The notes under the pieces were generated by a model. That model was given only the letters and a program-made list of their open reading frames with translations, was not told the origin of the DNA and searched no databases. A program made the translations under genes and the position numbers. Shown one piece after another: positions 1 to 9,513 of a stretch of 51,704 bases of DNA (within the stretch, counting starts at the first letter, position 1; each line of letters begins with the position of its first letter). Source of the DNA: an uncultured Lachnospiraceae bacterium. GTDB lineage: Bacteria; Bacillota; Clostridia; Lachnospirales; Lachnospiraceae. Location: assembly GCA_944381535.1 (NCBI GenBank), contig CALWLN010000162.1, positions 1 to 51,704 on the forward strand. The letters run 5' to 3'.

Positions 1-67
1 AATGGTCTCTGAAAATATCTTGAAGTATGCTCATGGGACTATTATAAAGGAAAAAGACACAAAAAGA

Positions 68-104
68 AACCCCTAATTCCCCCATGAATGGGGGCTAGGG
101 GGTT
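68..104. repeat. Imperfect long hairpin at the end of the broken GH36 gene
   Basis: The core arms CCCCCAT (79-85) and ATGGGGG (88-94) are separated by only GA. Outside them AACCCCTA (68-75) pairs with TAGGGGGTT (96-104) with one bulged G. The hairpin supplies the last ten codons and the stop of the upstream reading frame, so it appears to be foreign DNA that cut the gene. It could be the end of an insertion element or a small palindromic repeat; the rest of such an element would lie outside the window. Confidence 0.6.
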
Positions 105-1296
105 GAAGTGTCGAAGACACTTTTTTACAGCAATCTTGCATATGGCGAAGGAACTCCAAGGCATTGCCTTGAGCATCCACTTTCAGAAAGTCTACACCTT
201 GTTCCTTTAGGTAAGTATGCCAGGTATCAAAGAAAGCAAATGCACTTTCTTCATCCAGTTCAGAAACTAAAATTCCGTAAGGACCGGCATGAAAACAGCG
301 GGAAGAAAGAGAAGCATTTGAGGAGAGAGGAAAACTTGTTTCCAGTTCCGTATCCAGGCCAAACCAATATCCGGTAAAGGCATGCCATACGCCAACATAT
401 TCGATATCATAGTTCTTTTTGATTTCCTGAATAAAGGCTTTTAGGCCCATAGGTAATTTTCGACGGTCCTCGGAGAATGAAGTAAGCCTTAAGTCTTTGG
501 CAGGAAACCAGCCGTCATCAATCATAATCCACTTGACAGGAATCTTTTTCTCACGAAATTCTTCCAGTTTTAATCGAATTTTGTCTGCTGTAACATCGTG
601 ATAAAAAGCATTCCAGGTGCACCAGCCCAGCCCATTCAGTTCGGGTGGGTAAACTTTGTCTTTTCTAAGGGGCGTATCAATCAGATTATGTTTGCTGGCA
701 GTCAGAAAGCTATGCTCTATTGCCAGATAAGGATTGGAATGCTGGGTGATAATTGCCAAAGTAGTGTCAATTGCGACGGTACCGCCCTGAAACGGGTGAA
801 AACAAAGCCGTAAGGTATTATGAACGGCAGAATATTCCATATCTGCAATCCCGTATGCCCCTGCCAGAGGCATATAATGAGTGTAACTGCCGTCACCATT
901 GTCTGTGAGAAGATGTTGTAGATGATTATAGCATTTTGTATCCTTGGAAGAAATAAACAAAGGAGAGGTCCAGAAAGGATTATATTTGTGAATTGCTAAT
1001 ATGTGATGAAAACATGGAATATTACTTTTTGACAGAGAAAAGTTCAAAAATATTGCTTTTTGTGACTGGAAAGAACGAAAATAATCATAAGGGTACGGTA
1101 TACATTCCACATGAAGAGATAGGATGACAGAATTATCCGCTTGTTCTAGTTTAACATAACCGGTAATCCAGTCATTGGGTCGTAAGATGAGAGTATAGCT
1201 ATTTTTATTGGTGAGAGACAAAGGGAATTCTTTGATTCCATATTCTTCTAGAGAAATTCCTAAAGTTTTTATAGTATCTATCATTTTTGTCATCAT
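73..1296 (-). pseudogene. Raffinose synthase/Sip1-type GH36 alpha-galactosidase, 3' truncated
   Basis: The 407-residue product has the N-terminal beta domain and the first part of the catalytic barrel of the Sip1/raffinose-synthase branch of GH36: a GLGWCTWNAF motif near residue 223, WIMIDDGW near 255, and a FLKVDAQGN motif near 372 that should carry the nucleophile Asp. Bacterial members usually run to about 650 residues or more. Here the frame ends shortly after KVDAQGN in a proline-rich tail (QPPSPHSWGN) encoded by the palindromic repeat at 68-104, so the barrel is incomplete and activity is unlikely. An AAGGA site lies before the start ATG. It is the last gene of the leftward operon, 41 bp after the GH3 gene, and was probably meant to remove alpha-galactosyl groups inside the cell. 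Whether the missing part lies left of the window cannot be seen. Confidence 0.75.
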
Positions 1297-1337
1297 ACTT
1301 TATTCCTTTTCATAACAGTGCAATAAAATTTTGTAAC

Positions 1338-3482
1338 CTATGGTTTTACGGAAATTACCAGGGCATTAGACGCGTAACAGTCTGTTCCCACATACAAATC
1401 AAATAGACCTGGTTCTACTACCCATTTGCTCTGGGCATTATAAAACGCAAGCTCCTTATATCCCAGCTGAAAGGTGATTTGTTGCTCTTCTAAAGGTGCC
1501 AGCTCCTTTTTCACAAATCCTTTCAGTTCACGCAGGGGTCGTGCCATGGAAGAGGCGCGGGCATGGAGATAGCATTGAGCAACCTCTTTTCCCGTGCAGT
1601 TACCGATATTCTGAAGCGCTGCGGAAATCCGAAAGGTTTTTCCAGCCAGCAATTCTTTTATGGAAAGGCAGGACGGTTCCACACTCAGATTACGATAGGA
1701 AAACTGGGTATAACTCAATCCATAGCCAAATGGATATAAGGGTGTAGAACGGCAGTCATGATAGGTGTTTGCCCCGTTGTCTGTTTCCGTATAGTAAAAA
1801 TATTCATGTCTGGAACTGGCGGGATGATTATAATAAATAGGTATCTGTCCGGTACATCTTGGGAAAGTCATGGGGAGTTTTCCGGATGGATTCACCTCTC
1901 CGTACAGGATGGAGGCAATGCTCTCACCAGTACAGGTACCACAGTGCCATGCATATAAAATAGCCTCGAGATAGGGTTCGGCTTCTTCCATGGCTATGGG
2001 GCGGCCAAAACACATAACACCTATTAACGGTTTCCCCAAAGCGTGTATTCTCTTGATATAGGCAAATTGTTCGGGCGGAAGTTCAACGTGGGCAAGAGAG
2101 TTGGCTTCCCCGCTCATTTTTTTGCTCTCGCCTAGGACTACAATCACAGCGTCCGCTTTTCGGATATCTGGTAAACAGTCCTCCCATAGATAAGGACTGG
2201 ATGTAAGTATAATGTTAGGATGAATTTTTTTGAGTGCATTGGCTACGGTACTTACCTGTTCCTCATCACCATCCAGAACCCAGTTACCCAGAAGCGCACG
2301 CTTTTCATATAATAATGGGCCAATGGCGACGATTCTTTTTTGGGGAGAAAGCGGTAAAATATGATTTTGATTCTTTAAAAGCACCATTGATTCATCGGAG
2401 CAGGATTTTGCAATTTCTCTATGCCGACTACTATTTATAGGTATGTGAGTGCTATAAGGGTGCTCAAAAAGCCCGAATTTATATTTGATATATAAAATTC
2501 GTGTTACGGATTCATGGAGGGTTTCCATGGAAATCCGACCCGTATTCACTAGTTCTTCTAGATAATCCGCATAGCAGCGGCAGGACATATCCATATCAAC
2601 GCCAGCTTTTATTGCCAACTCTGCAGCCTGTTGCCTGTCACGGGCAATTCCCTGTGAGATTAATTGTTCGATGGAAGCCCAGTCACTGACCACAAATCCG
2701 TCGAAGCCCAATTCTTCTTTCAATAAATCGTGCACAAGATAGCGACTTGCCGAAGGAGCCGTACCGTTTAACTCGTGGAAAGCGGTCATGACGGTTGCCA
2801 CGCCACTTTTGATCGCACTTTGAAAAGGCCGTAGATAGATATTGCGGAGTGTATAATCTGAGATTTCGGCCTGCCCATAATCACGGCCACCGTCCATCGC
2901 ACCATAACCAATATAGTGTTTGGCACAGGCTGCCAGAGTGTCTTTGTCGGCAGGGTTATCCCCTTGAAATCCTTTTACAATCACTTCTGCCATTTTCGTA
3001 CCAAGATAAGGATCCTCGCCTACACCTTCAATGCACCTTCCCCAACGCGGATCCCGGGAAATATCGAGCATGGGCGCAAACGTCCATTGTATGCCATCAT
3101 TGGCAGCTTCCTGCGCAATACAGCGATAACCTGTTTTGACAAGCTCGGGATGAAAAGTAGCAGATAATGCAAGAGGAATGGGGAGCACGGTTTTATGACC
3201 GTGTATCACATCTCTGCCAAACAGCAGGGGAATTCCTAAGGGACTTTCCTTAAGAGCAGTCCTTTGAAGTTCGTTAATGATATCTGTGGGAGTTTTTCTC
3301 TGTTCATCATTGCCGGAAGTGGCGGAGGTCGCCAAAATGACGGAACCCAGCTGGCCGTGTCTGATGCGTTCCTTAATTAGTTCCATATTTTCCATATCGC
3401 AGGATTCCTGATTCAGTTGTCCGATTTTTTCTTTTAAGGACATTGTGTTTAAAAGTGTTTTGATTTTAGATAGAATATCCAT
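1338..3482 (-). CDS. GH3 family beta-glucosidase (BglX-like)
   Basis: The 714-residue protein has no signal peptide, so it is predicted to be cytoplasmic. The GH3 barrel begins with LKEKIGQL (16-23). It contains the KHY motif near 188-190 and GFVVSDWAS, in which Asp267 is the expected nucleophile. The second alpha/beta domain covers about 370-600 and a fibronectin III-like domain forms the C-terminus. GH3 enzymes of this layout release terminal beta-linked glucose or xylose from oligosaccharides; the substrate cannot be read here. A GGAGGA site lies 8 bp before the ATG. The gene is 18 bp downstream of GH65 and 41 bp upstream of the broken GH36 gene, so all four leftward genes are probably co-transcribed. 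It differs clearly from the other GH3 (6186-8249), which suggests two distinct specificities. Confidence 0.9.
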   Translation of the reverse strand: MDILSKIKTLLNTMSLKEKIGQLNQESCDMENMELIKERIRHGQLGSVILATSATSGNDEQRKTPTDIINELQRTALKESPLGIPLLFGRDVIHGHKTVLPIPLALSATFHPELVKTGYRCIAQEAANDGIQWTFAPMLDISRDPRWGRCIEGVGEDPYLGTKMAEVIVKGFQGDNPADKDTLAACAKHYIGYGAMDGGRDYGQAEISDYTLRNIYLRPFQSAIKSGVATVMTAFHELNGTAPSASRYLVHDLLKEELGFDGFVVSDWASIEQLISQGIARDRQQAAELAIKAGVDMDMSCRCYADYLEELVNTGRISMETLHESVTRILYIKYKFGLFEHPYSTHIPINSSRHREIAKSCSDESMVLLKNQNHILPLSPQKRIVAIGPLLYEKRALLGNWVLDGDEEQVSTVANALKKIHPNIILTSSPYLWEDCLPDIRKADAVIVVLGESKKMSGEANSLAHVELPPEQFAYIKRIHALGKPLIGVMCFGRPIAMEEAEPYLEAILYAWHCGTCTGESIASILYGEVNPSGKLPMTFPRCTGQIPIYYNHPASSRHEYFYYTETDNGANTYHDCRSTPLYPFGYGLSYTQFSYRNLSVEPSCLSIKELLAGKTFRISAALQNIGNCTGKEVAQCYLHARASSMARPLRELKGFVKKELAPLEEQQITFQLGYKELAFYNAQSKWVVEPGLFDLYVGTDCYASNALVISVKP

Positions 3483-3500
3483 AGTAGTGTTCCTCCGTAT

Positions 3501-6146
3501 TTAGGCGTGCATTGGGATGGTTAGTGCATCCTTGAGGCAAAAGTGTTTGCCATAACACTCAAAGGCTACTGAGGGACCTTTTTTCAGAATGAAAATGGTC
3601 TGTTGATGATTCACTTCAATTCGTAGTACGCTGCCGCGATAAACAATATGAATGAGATAGCTGTCCCATTCGTCTGGAATTACAGGGTGGAAGATGAGTT
3701 TGTCGTCATAGTCCCTCATTCCGAGATATCCGTTGGCCACGGTCATCCATACGCCGCCGAGACAAGCCATGTGCAATCCGCCTGCTGTATTGTGTTTGAA
3801 GTCGCACAAATCCATGTAGGCAGAACTTCTGAAGTATGCATAGGCATCTTTTTTATATCCTATTTCGTTCGCAATGATAGAATGCACGGCAGGCGATAGG
3901 GAAGAGCCGTGATTCGTTTTCGGTTCGTAGAAGTCATAATTTGCTTTTTTCTGTTCCGGGGTATAATCTTTACCCAAAAGAAACAGTAGTAATATCACAT
4001 CAGCCTGCTTAATTAACTGCATACGCCATACATTCAGCAAATGAGTTTCAGAACCCAGGAGACTGACGTGTTGAGGCAGTTTACTGACATCTACAGGATT
4101 TTTAGTTAGGAAGGAAGCGTCCTGCTCGAAAATGCCTAATCGCTCATTGTAGCATGGATACATAGTATCAGAGGCGTGCCTCCAGTTTCGGATATCTTGT
4201 TCCGTAATACGAATTTTGGATTTTAACTTTTGTAAAAGATCCGGCCTTTCTTGCTTCATCATTTCATAAACCTCGATTGCGAAGTTAAAGTGGAAACGAA
4301 GCATCATATTGGTATAGAAATTATTATTTACCGTACCGGCATATTCGTCTGGCCCACATACACCGTTTATGCAGAAATGATTATCGTTTTCGGGTATATA
4401 AGCACCCAGATGATACATAAATGCAGCAGTCTCAAACAGAATTTCGGCACCATAATGGTACAAAAAGTGTTTGTCGTTAGTGGAACGGTAATAACGGTTG
4501 ATTGCGTAAGCAATATCACTTTGCAGATGATATTCTGCGGTAGAAGCTTCAATGCAGGTACTTGTTTCATTCCCGTCAATACTGGCCCATGCAAAAAGCG
4601 CTCCTTTTCCGTCCATTTCCTTTGCGCGGTTTTTTGCATGATCCAGTATCCGGTAACGGTACATCAGCATTTCCTTTGTCAATGCGGGGTCAATATAGTT
4701 TATATAGGGCATTACATAGATTTCTGTATCCCAGAATACCTTGCCACTGTATTGAGGACCGGTAATACCTGTAGCACCAATTGACAGAGCACCTTCTGTT
4801 GGAATTTGCTGTCTGACATGGAACAGATTGAAACGTACTGCAAGGTCATCATTAGCATTGCCATTTATTTTGATATCGCCGATTTCCCAATGCTTGTGCC
4901 AAAAACCCTCTTGCTCCTGCATAAAGGTATCAAATCCGGATTGGTGACAACTTCGGACAGCGGCAGCAGCACTTTCAATGATATTGTTTACGCTGTCGTT
5001 TGTAGAATAAAATGCCGCATACTTTTGCAGGGAAATGGCCTGGTTCTTTTCCGCATTTATGAAAATCTTATATATGTGGCTGTTGTCGGTCCATATATTC
5101 TCAGTCCACCTGCTTTCAAAACAGGGTTCATCGGAGCCTACTTTAGAAAAACAGATTTCATGGGTGTATGCCATTGCAATCTGAATATCGGTGCTGGGAA
5201 TGGAAAGAGTCACATATTGGATATGATTTATGCTGCCTACACCAGTTTTTTCCGTAAAGCCTTTTCCCTTGGTGGTGTTGACGAAACGAACCTCAGATCG
5301 TATTTCAATCATTCCATCGAAGTTCAAAGGTGTGATACAATAGCACATAGCGGCGGTATGAGTATGCTTCATGCTGACAATTCGGTACGTCCGTACAGAA
5401 ATCTGCTTTCCAGAGCTGCTTTCCCAAATGAAAGAACGCTCTAGTCTTCCGGCTTTCATATTCAGCATGCGCTGATGCTCCAGCATTTTTCCTTTGGAAA
5501 AGCATACTTTTTCACCGTCAATAAAAACACTAACGAGACGCCAGTCTGTGAGATTGACAGTAAATTGCTCATTTTTAGGGTATCCTTTGTAAAACCATGG
5601 ATGTATGAAATCTTCTGTTGCATAGACTCCATTGATATACATACCGGGAATTTCCTGGCCCTCGGTAGTGACGTCTTCCTCTTCATAGGTTCCTCTTATC
5701 CCAAGATAGCCATTCCCTAACGCAAACATACTTTCAATGTGATTTAGTTCGCCGAGATGAAAAGATTTTTCATATAGATAATAGTCATTTGCGGGATAAA
5801 AACTTTTGCGGCCGGACTCTAAAAAGCTCTCCAGATCTATTTCTGAGAAATTAGTGATAAACTCATCTGCCAAAGCTTTGGTTTCAGGATTTTTTACACC
5901 GCAATTTTTCATGCCATTGGTCTTTGCCGCCCGGATGCCTTCGAGTGTTTCGTCAAATACCACACAGTGGAACGGAGGCACCTGTAGCTTTTGCGCTGTC
6001 GGAAGAAATGTGCTGGGGGATAAGCAGAGTGCGGTTTTGATTCCGTTGGCTCGAAGATTTTGCATAAAAAATGCGACATCGGAGCGGGTATCGTTGTTCA
6101 TTTCATTTAAGTGAAACAGAGCGGCTTTTATTACTTTGTTAATCAT
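3501..6146 (-). CDS. GH65 glycoside phosphorylase with a vestigial beta-phosphoglucomutase-like HAD N-terminus
   Basis: Residues from about 118 to the end form a complete GH65 phosphorylase: SMFALGNGYLGIRG (139-152), a VFWDTE motif near 470, GALFAW near 515, general acid Glu601 in GPDEYAGTVNNN, and the phosphate-binding segment HGSSLSPAVHS. GH65 enzymes split alpha-glucosides with phosphate to give beta-glucose 1-phosphate. Residues 1-115 resemble a shrunken beta-phosphoglucomutase: AALFHLNE stands where FDLDG is expected, LRANGIKTAL and VVFDETLEGI follow, and SEIDLESFLE closes it. The catalytic Asp pair, the cap domain and the motif III Lys are absent, so this part cannot be a normal mutase. 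An AGGAGA site 7 bp before the ATG and no usable start near residue 118 make the fusion real. Acceptor sugar is unknown; EYAGT replaces the EYHEH-type loop of kojibiose and trehalose phosphorylases. Confidence 0.88.
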   Translation of the reverse strand: MINKVIKAALFHLNEMNNDTRSDVAFFMQNLRANGIKTALCLSPSTFLPTAQKLQVPPFHCVVFDETLEGIRAAKTNGMKNCGVKNPETKALADEFITNFSEIDLESFLESGRKSFYPANDYYLYEKSFHLGELNHIESMFALGNGYLGIRGTYEEEDVTTEGQEIPGMYINGVYATEDFIHPWFYKGYPKNEQFTVNLTDWRLVSVFIDGEKVCFSKGKMLEHQRMLNMKAGRLERSFIWESSSGKQISVRTYRIVSMKHTHTAAMCYCITPLNFDGMIEIRSEVRFVNTTKGKGFTEKTGVGSINHIQYVTLSIPSTDIQIAMAYTHEICFSKVGSDEPCFESRWTENIWTDNSHIYKIFINAEKNQAISLQKYAAFYSTNDSVNNIIESAAAAVRSCHQSGFDTFMQEQEGFWHKHWEIGDIKINGNANDDLAVRFNLFHVRQQIPTEGALSIGATGITGPQYSGKVFWDTEIYVMPYINYIDPALTKEMLMYRYRILDHAKNRAKEMDGKGALFAWASIDGNETSTCIEASTAEYHLQSDIAYAINRYYRSTNDKHFLYHYGAEILFETAAFMYHLGAYIPENDNHFCINGVCGPDEYAGTVNNNFYTNMMLRFHFNFAIEVYEMMKQERPDLLQKLKSKIRITEQDIRNWRHASDTMYPCYNERLGIFEQDASFLTKNPVDVSKLPQHVSLLGSETHLLNVWRMQLIKQADVILLLFLLGKDYTPEQKKANYDFYEPKTNHGSSLSPAVHSIIANEIGYKKDAYAYFRSSAYMDLCDFKHNTAGGLHMACLGGVWMTVANGYLGMRDYDDKLIFHPVIPDEWDSYLIHIVYRGSVLRIEVNHQQTIFILKKGPSVAFECYGKHFCLKDALTIPMHA

Positions 6147-6185
6147 AAATAATCTCCTGTTCGTTTAAATCTCTATCCATGATTT

Positions 6186-8249
6186 CTAAAGGAAAGAATC
6201 TGTCCCGCCAATCAGCTCTTTGTGTCCGGTGTTGCGCCAGCGGTTCCGGTTGATGGTATATTCATTTTGCTTTCGGACTTCAAAAATACCGCTTAAACGA
6301 ATATCCTGTGAGGAAGCGCCCACTAAAATACCGTATCGACCGGCCTCTTCGTGCCATGCGTTCTCGTTGGTATTAAAATAAGAAAAAGCACGCTCATCCA
6401 GGAAAATGGTAACCTGCTTCGTTTCGCCCGGTTCCAGAAAAATCTTGTCAAAGCCTTTCAATTCCTTTATGGGCCGAAGAACCGATGACTCCAGAGGCTG
6501 CACATAAATCTGGCATATTTCCTTGCCTGCCATGCTCCCCGTATTGGTAATAGCAAAGGTGACAGCTGCGGTCAGATGATCCTTAGTGTGTATGGAAAGG
6601 CCGGAGTACGCAAAGGTTGTGTAGGATAATCCGTATCCGAAAGGATACCAGATATCCTCCGGATATTTGTCATAATAACGATAACCTACGAACAATCCGT
6701 CTTTATAATCAATATAACGGCCATCGCGGCATTGCTCCAGTGTATCCGGCAGCTTTTTCATAAAAGTCATGGGAAGCTTCCCGCTGGGGTTGATACGTCC
6801 GAATAACACGTCCGCAATAGCACGGCCACAGCCTTCGCCGGAGAACCACATCTGCACAAGTGCTTTGGGGTGAGCAATTCGCATAAACGGGGCATAAGGG
6901 GCACCTGTCTGCATGACGACAACCGTATTTTCACAGAAGCGGCAGCACTCTTCAATCATGCGAATCATATGGATTGGTAATTCCAGGGAGTCGCGGTCCT
7001 CTCCCTCAATTTCCCAATAACGGGGATTTCCGGCAAACATAATGATTACTTCACACTGACGCGCAATTTTCTGTATTTCAATCATATTTTTGAATGTAAT
7101 ATCTCCACTTGTGTTGGTGTATAAGGGTGTATATAAAAATTCGGTATTTTCAGCGTATTCCTTAAGAACATCCAAGGTTTTTTCTATGGAATCCGGGTCA
7201 ACCGTAACATATCCACCTGCTCCATTGCCGCCCAAGGCAGCAGGCTCCTCCGCAAAGTAGCCTACGACACCAATTTTTCGATGCTCATTCGGATTTAGCG
7301 GCAGAATGTGGTCGTCATTTTGAAGGAGTGTAATACTTTCACGGGCGGCCTCTACCGTATATTCATGAGCCTTTTGCCGGTCAAAGGCTTCAGCAGGCTT
7401 TGGAAGACTGCGTAATTGTTCCGTCATATGCAGTACATGTTTTACGGCACGATCAATATCTTCTTCCGTGAGCAGCTTATTCTCAAGAGCCTGTGACAAT
7501 TCTTCGAAAAGGTTGCTGTATTCGGGCATAATTAAATCCAAACCGGCTTTTATGGCAAGTGCAGGGTTATGAACCGCACCCCAGTCAGATATTACGGCTC
7601 CCTCGTAGCCCCATTCTGTTCTCAGAATATCGGTAAGCAACTTTTTGTTTTCGGAACAGTATTGGCCGTTTAGTTTGTTATAGGCACACATAACCGTGGT
7701 GGGGTTTGCTTTTTTCACAATCGTTTCAAATACCGCCAGATATATTTCGCGCAATGGACGCTCGCTGATTTCCGCATTCACTACGCCGCGAAAAACCTCC
7801 TGGTGATTGGCGGCAAAATGTTTCAAGCTGGTACCGACACCATAGTCCTGCACACCTTTCACATAGGCACTGCCAAGCGCTCCGGCAAGATAGGGGTCTT
7901 CGGAGTAATATTCATAATTACGGCCACAGAGAGGGTTCCTTTGAATATTGACGCCGGGAGCCAGAAGAAGGTCTATTTGGCGTACTTTACAATTTAAGGC
8001 AATTAGATTGCCCAGTCTCTCCACGATATGGGGATTCCAGGAAGCGGCCTGGGCAGAGGCTGTAGGGACGGCCACGTCGCCACCGGGAAGCGGGGGGCGC
8101 TTCACCACCAGCCGTACACCAGAGGGCCCGTCAGACATTTCCACTGATTCAATATCATATTGGGGAAACGCAAGGGTATGCATTTCTTCTCCGGTGAGAA
8201 GCCCTATTTTTTCTTCCAGGGTCATTTGGGAAATAATATGCTTAGACAT
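6186..8249 (-). CDS. GH3 family beta-glucosidase (second paralogue)
   Basis: The 687-residue cytoplasmic protein belongs to the GH3 branch that starts directly with the barrel (LEEKIGLLTG, 11-20). Visible motifs are SDGPSGVR (39-46), a KHFAANHQE segment beginning at 143 and VISDWGAV with nucleophile Asp222. The alpha/beta sandwich domain contains GNGAGGYV near 340, and a fibronectin III-like domain lies near 580-660. Members hydrolyse beta-glucosides, and some act on other beta-linked or alpha-L-arabinosyl substrates, so only a general name is safe. It is the first gene of the leftward operon, with AGGAGG 5 bp before ATG, and lies head to head with the SGNH esterase gene across a 293-bp control region. 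GH65 follows after 39 bp. Confidence 0.9.
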   Translation of the reverse strand: MSKHIISQMTLEEKIGLLTGEEMHTLAFPQYDIESVEMSDGPSGVRLVVKRPPLPGGDVAVPTASAQAASWNPHIVERLGNLIALNCKVRQIDLLLAPGVNIQRNPLCGRNYEYYSEDPYLAGALGSAYVKGVQDYGVGTSLKHFAANHQEVFRGVVNAEISERPLREIYLAVFETIVKKANPTTVMCAYNKLNGQYCSENKKLLTDILRTEWGYEGAVISDWGAVHNPALAIKAGLDLIMPEYSNLFEELSQALENKLLTEEDIDRAVKHVLHMTEQLRSLPKPAEAFDRQKAHEYTVEAARESITLLQNDDHILPLNPNEHRKIGVVGYFAEEPAALGGNGAGGYVTVDPDSIEKTLDVLKEYAENTEFLYTPLYTNTSGDITFKNMIEIQKIARQCEVIIMFAGNPRYWEIEGEDRDSLELPIHMIRMIEECCRFCENTVVVMQTGAPYAPFMRIAHPKALVQMWFSGEGCGRAIADVLFGRINPSGKLPMTFMKKLPDTLEQCRDGRYIDYKDGLFVGYRYYDKYPEDIWYPFGYGLSYTTFAYSGLSIHTKDHLTAAVTFAITNTGSMAGKEICQIYVQPLESSVLRPIKELKGFDKIFLEPGETKQVTIFLDERAFSYFNTNENAWHEEAGRYGILVGASSQDIRLSGIFEVRKQNEYTINRNRWRNTGHKELIGGTDSFL

Positions 8250-8424
8250 AAAAATCCTCCTGTGAAAAATGAGTTTTTGTAATCCGCAAGCCTTTTTTAA
8301 GACAACAAATTAGAAGCTTGCATTCTTAGTACAGTCGTAGTGTAATGCCAGTGAAACCGACAGGACAATAAGAAAAAGAGAAATTGTAAATGGAAAAAAA
8401 GGACTGGCAGATATCTTTTTTGGA

Positions 8425-8450
8425 CAATTTGAAAAACGGTTTTTCTTATT
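8425..8450 (+). promoter_or_regulatory. Candidate AraC-type operator (site A) in the divergent control region
   Basis: CAATT (8425-8429), ten unrelated bases, then TTTTTCTTATT (8440-8450). The same two halves with the same 10-bp spacing occur at 28397-28422 beside the AraC gene, and a close variant occurs at 28473-28498. A TATACT -10 candidate lies at 8470-8475, with no good -35 box; the right half of the motif overlaps where -35 should be, as expected for activator-dependent transcription of the 8543 operon. The site may also serve the leftward GH3 operon. The role as operator is inferred. Confidence 0.45.
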
Positions 8451-8542
8451 TTTTTTCTCGTTGGATTTCTATACTATGAAGAAAAAGAACAGATGAAAGA
8501 ATGCAATGTTTTGCATGTTCGAAAAATAAGAAGGAGAATAAC

Positions 8543-9301
8543 ATGAAAATATTATCAATTGGAAATAGCTTCTCAGATGATGCAACCAGGTACCTCCATC
8601 AGATTGCGAGAGCGGATGGCTGCGACTTGTTAACAGTCAATCTTTACATAGGAGGCTGTCCGTTGAGTCTGCATTATGAGAATATGAAAAAAGATATAAA
8701 CGCCTATACATTGAGGGTCAATGGATTTGATACCGGCTTTCTGTTATCCATAAAAGAAGCCCTTCTTGCTAATGAGTGGAATTATGTGACGCTGCAGCAG
8801 GTGAGCAATTTAAGTCACAAATATGATACCTATCAGCCGTACTTAAGAGAATTAGCTGCTTATGTGCGCACTCTTTGTCCCGGAGCAGAACTTCTGATTC
8901 ATCAGACATGGGCTTATGAACAGGGAAGCCAGCGTCTTGTGGAAGAACTGGGGTACCAGGACCAGAGAGAGATGTACCGGGATATTAAAGCGGTTTACGA
9001 GCAAGCTGCCAGGGATATTAACGTTAAATCTATTATTCCATCGGGTGTCGTTTTTCAAGAACTTCTTAAAAAGGGGATAAAAACCATACATCGTGACACC
9101 TATCATGCATCTCTTGGACTTGGACGTTATACCCTGGGGCTTTTGTGGTATGGCTTTCTGACAGGTAGAAGTGTGGAGGACAACCCTTTTAACGATTTTG
9201 ATGAACCTGTCACTGAAAGTGAAATAGAGATTGCCAAGGAGGCAGTAAAAATATGTACCAGGGGAAATGTAGCAAATTCCGCTACGTTTTACAAATCATA
9301 G
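8543..9301 (+). CDS. SGNH/GDSL-type hydrolase (DUF4886-like), putative carbohydrate esterase
   Basis: I start the gene at ATG 8543, which follows AAGGAGAA by a proper distance, rather than at the ATG 42 bp earlier, which has no site. The 252-residue protein opens with MKILSIGNSFSDD, where Ser9 of GNSFS is the block I nucleophile. HRDTYHAS (183-190) gives the Asp185/His188 pair of block V. No signal peptide is present, so it should act in the cytoplasm, probably removing acetyl groups from imported oligosaccharides. It is the first gene of the long rightward operon and sits directly behind the divergent control region. The DUF4886 assignment is from remembered family features and not from a search. 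Confidence 0.8.
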   Translation: MKILSIGNSFSDDATRYLHQIARADGCDLLTVNLYIGGCPLSLHYENMKKDINAYTLRVNGFDTGFLLSIKEALLANEWNYVTLQQVSNLSHKYDTYQPYLRELAAYVRTLCPGAELLIHQTWAYEQGSQRLVEELGYQDQREMYRDIKAVYEQAARDINVKSIIPSGVVFQELLKKGIKTIHRDTYHASLGLGRYTLGLLWYGFLTGRSVEDNPFNDFDEPVTESEIEIAKEAVKICTRGNVANSATFYKS

Positions 9302-9513
9302 AAATCAAAGCGGTAGAAGTAAAATTCAAATGACAGAAGGAGGAAGGTGCAAGCTATGATGTTTTGATGGTTGACAAGGAAACACATTTACGAAGTAGGA
9401 GGCGTAAATGAAACTATTGTTATTGGGGAAGATTACCTGGACTTCCCCGGCTAGGAGAAGAAGTATGAGAAAATAAGGCGTTAAATAGTAGGAAGGAGAA
9501 AGGACAGAAAGTT
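9302..9513 (+). other. Intergenic leader before the wall-protein gene, with a hairpin and a possible tiny ORF
   Basis: This 212-bp stretch carries a perfect hairpin, GGGGAAG (9425-9431) and CTTCCCC (9442-9448), without a T-tract, so it is not an ordinary terminator. A 22-codon ORF (9408-9476) has GGAGG in front but low-complexity content and spans the hairpin. It may be a leader or the remains of a deleted gene. The wall-protein gene follows with an AAAGGA site 9 bp before its ATG. Confidence 0.35.

Noticed and set aside
9408-9476. 22-codon ORF with GGAGG in front of the wall-protein gene
   Set aside because: Short, covers a hairpin and resembles nothing known, so it is listed only within the leader region.
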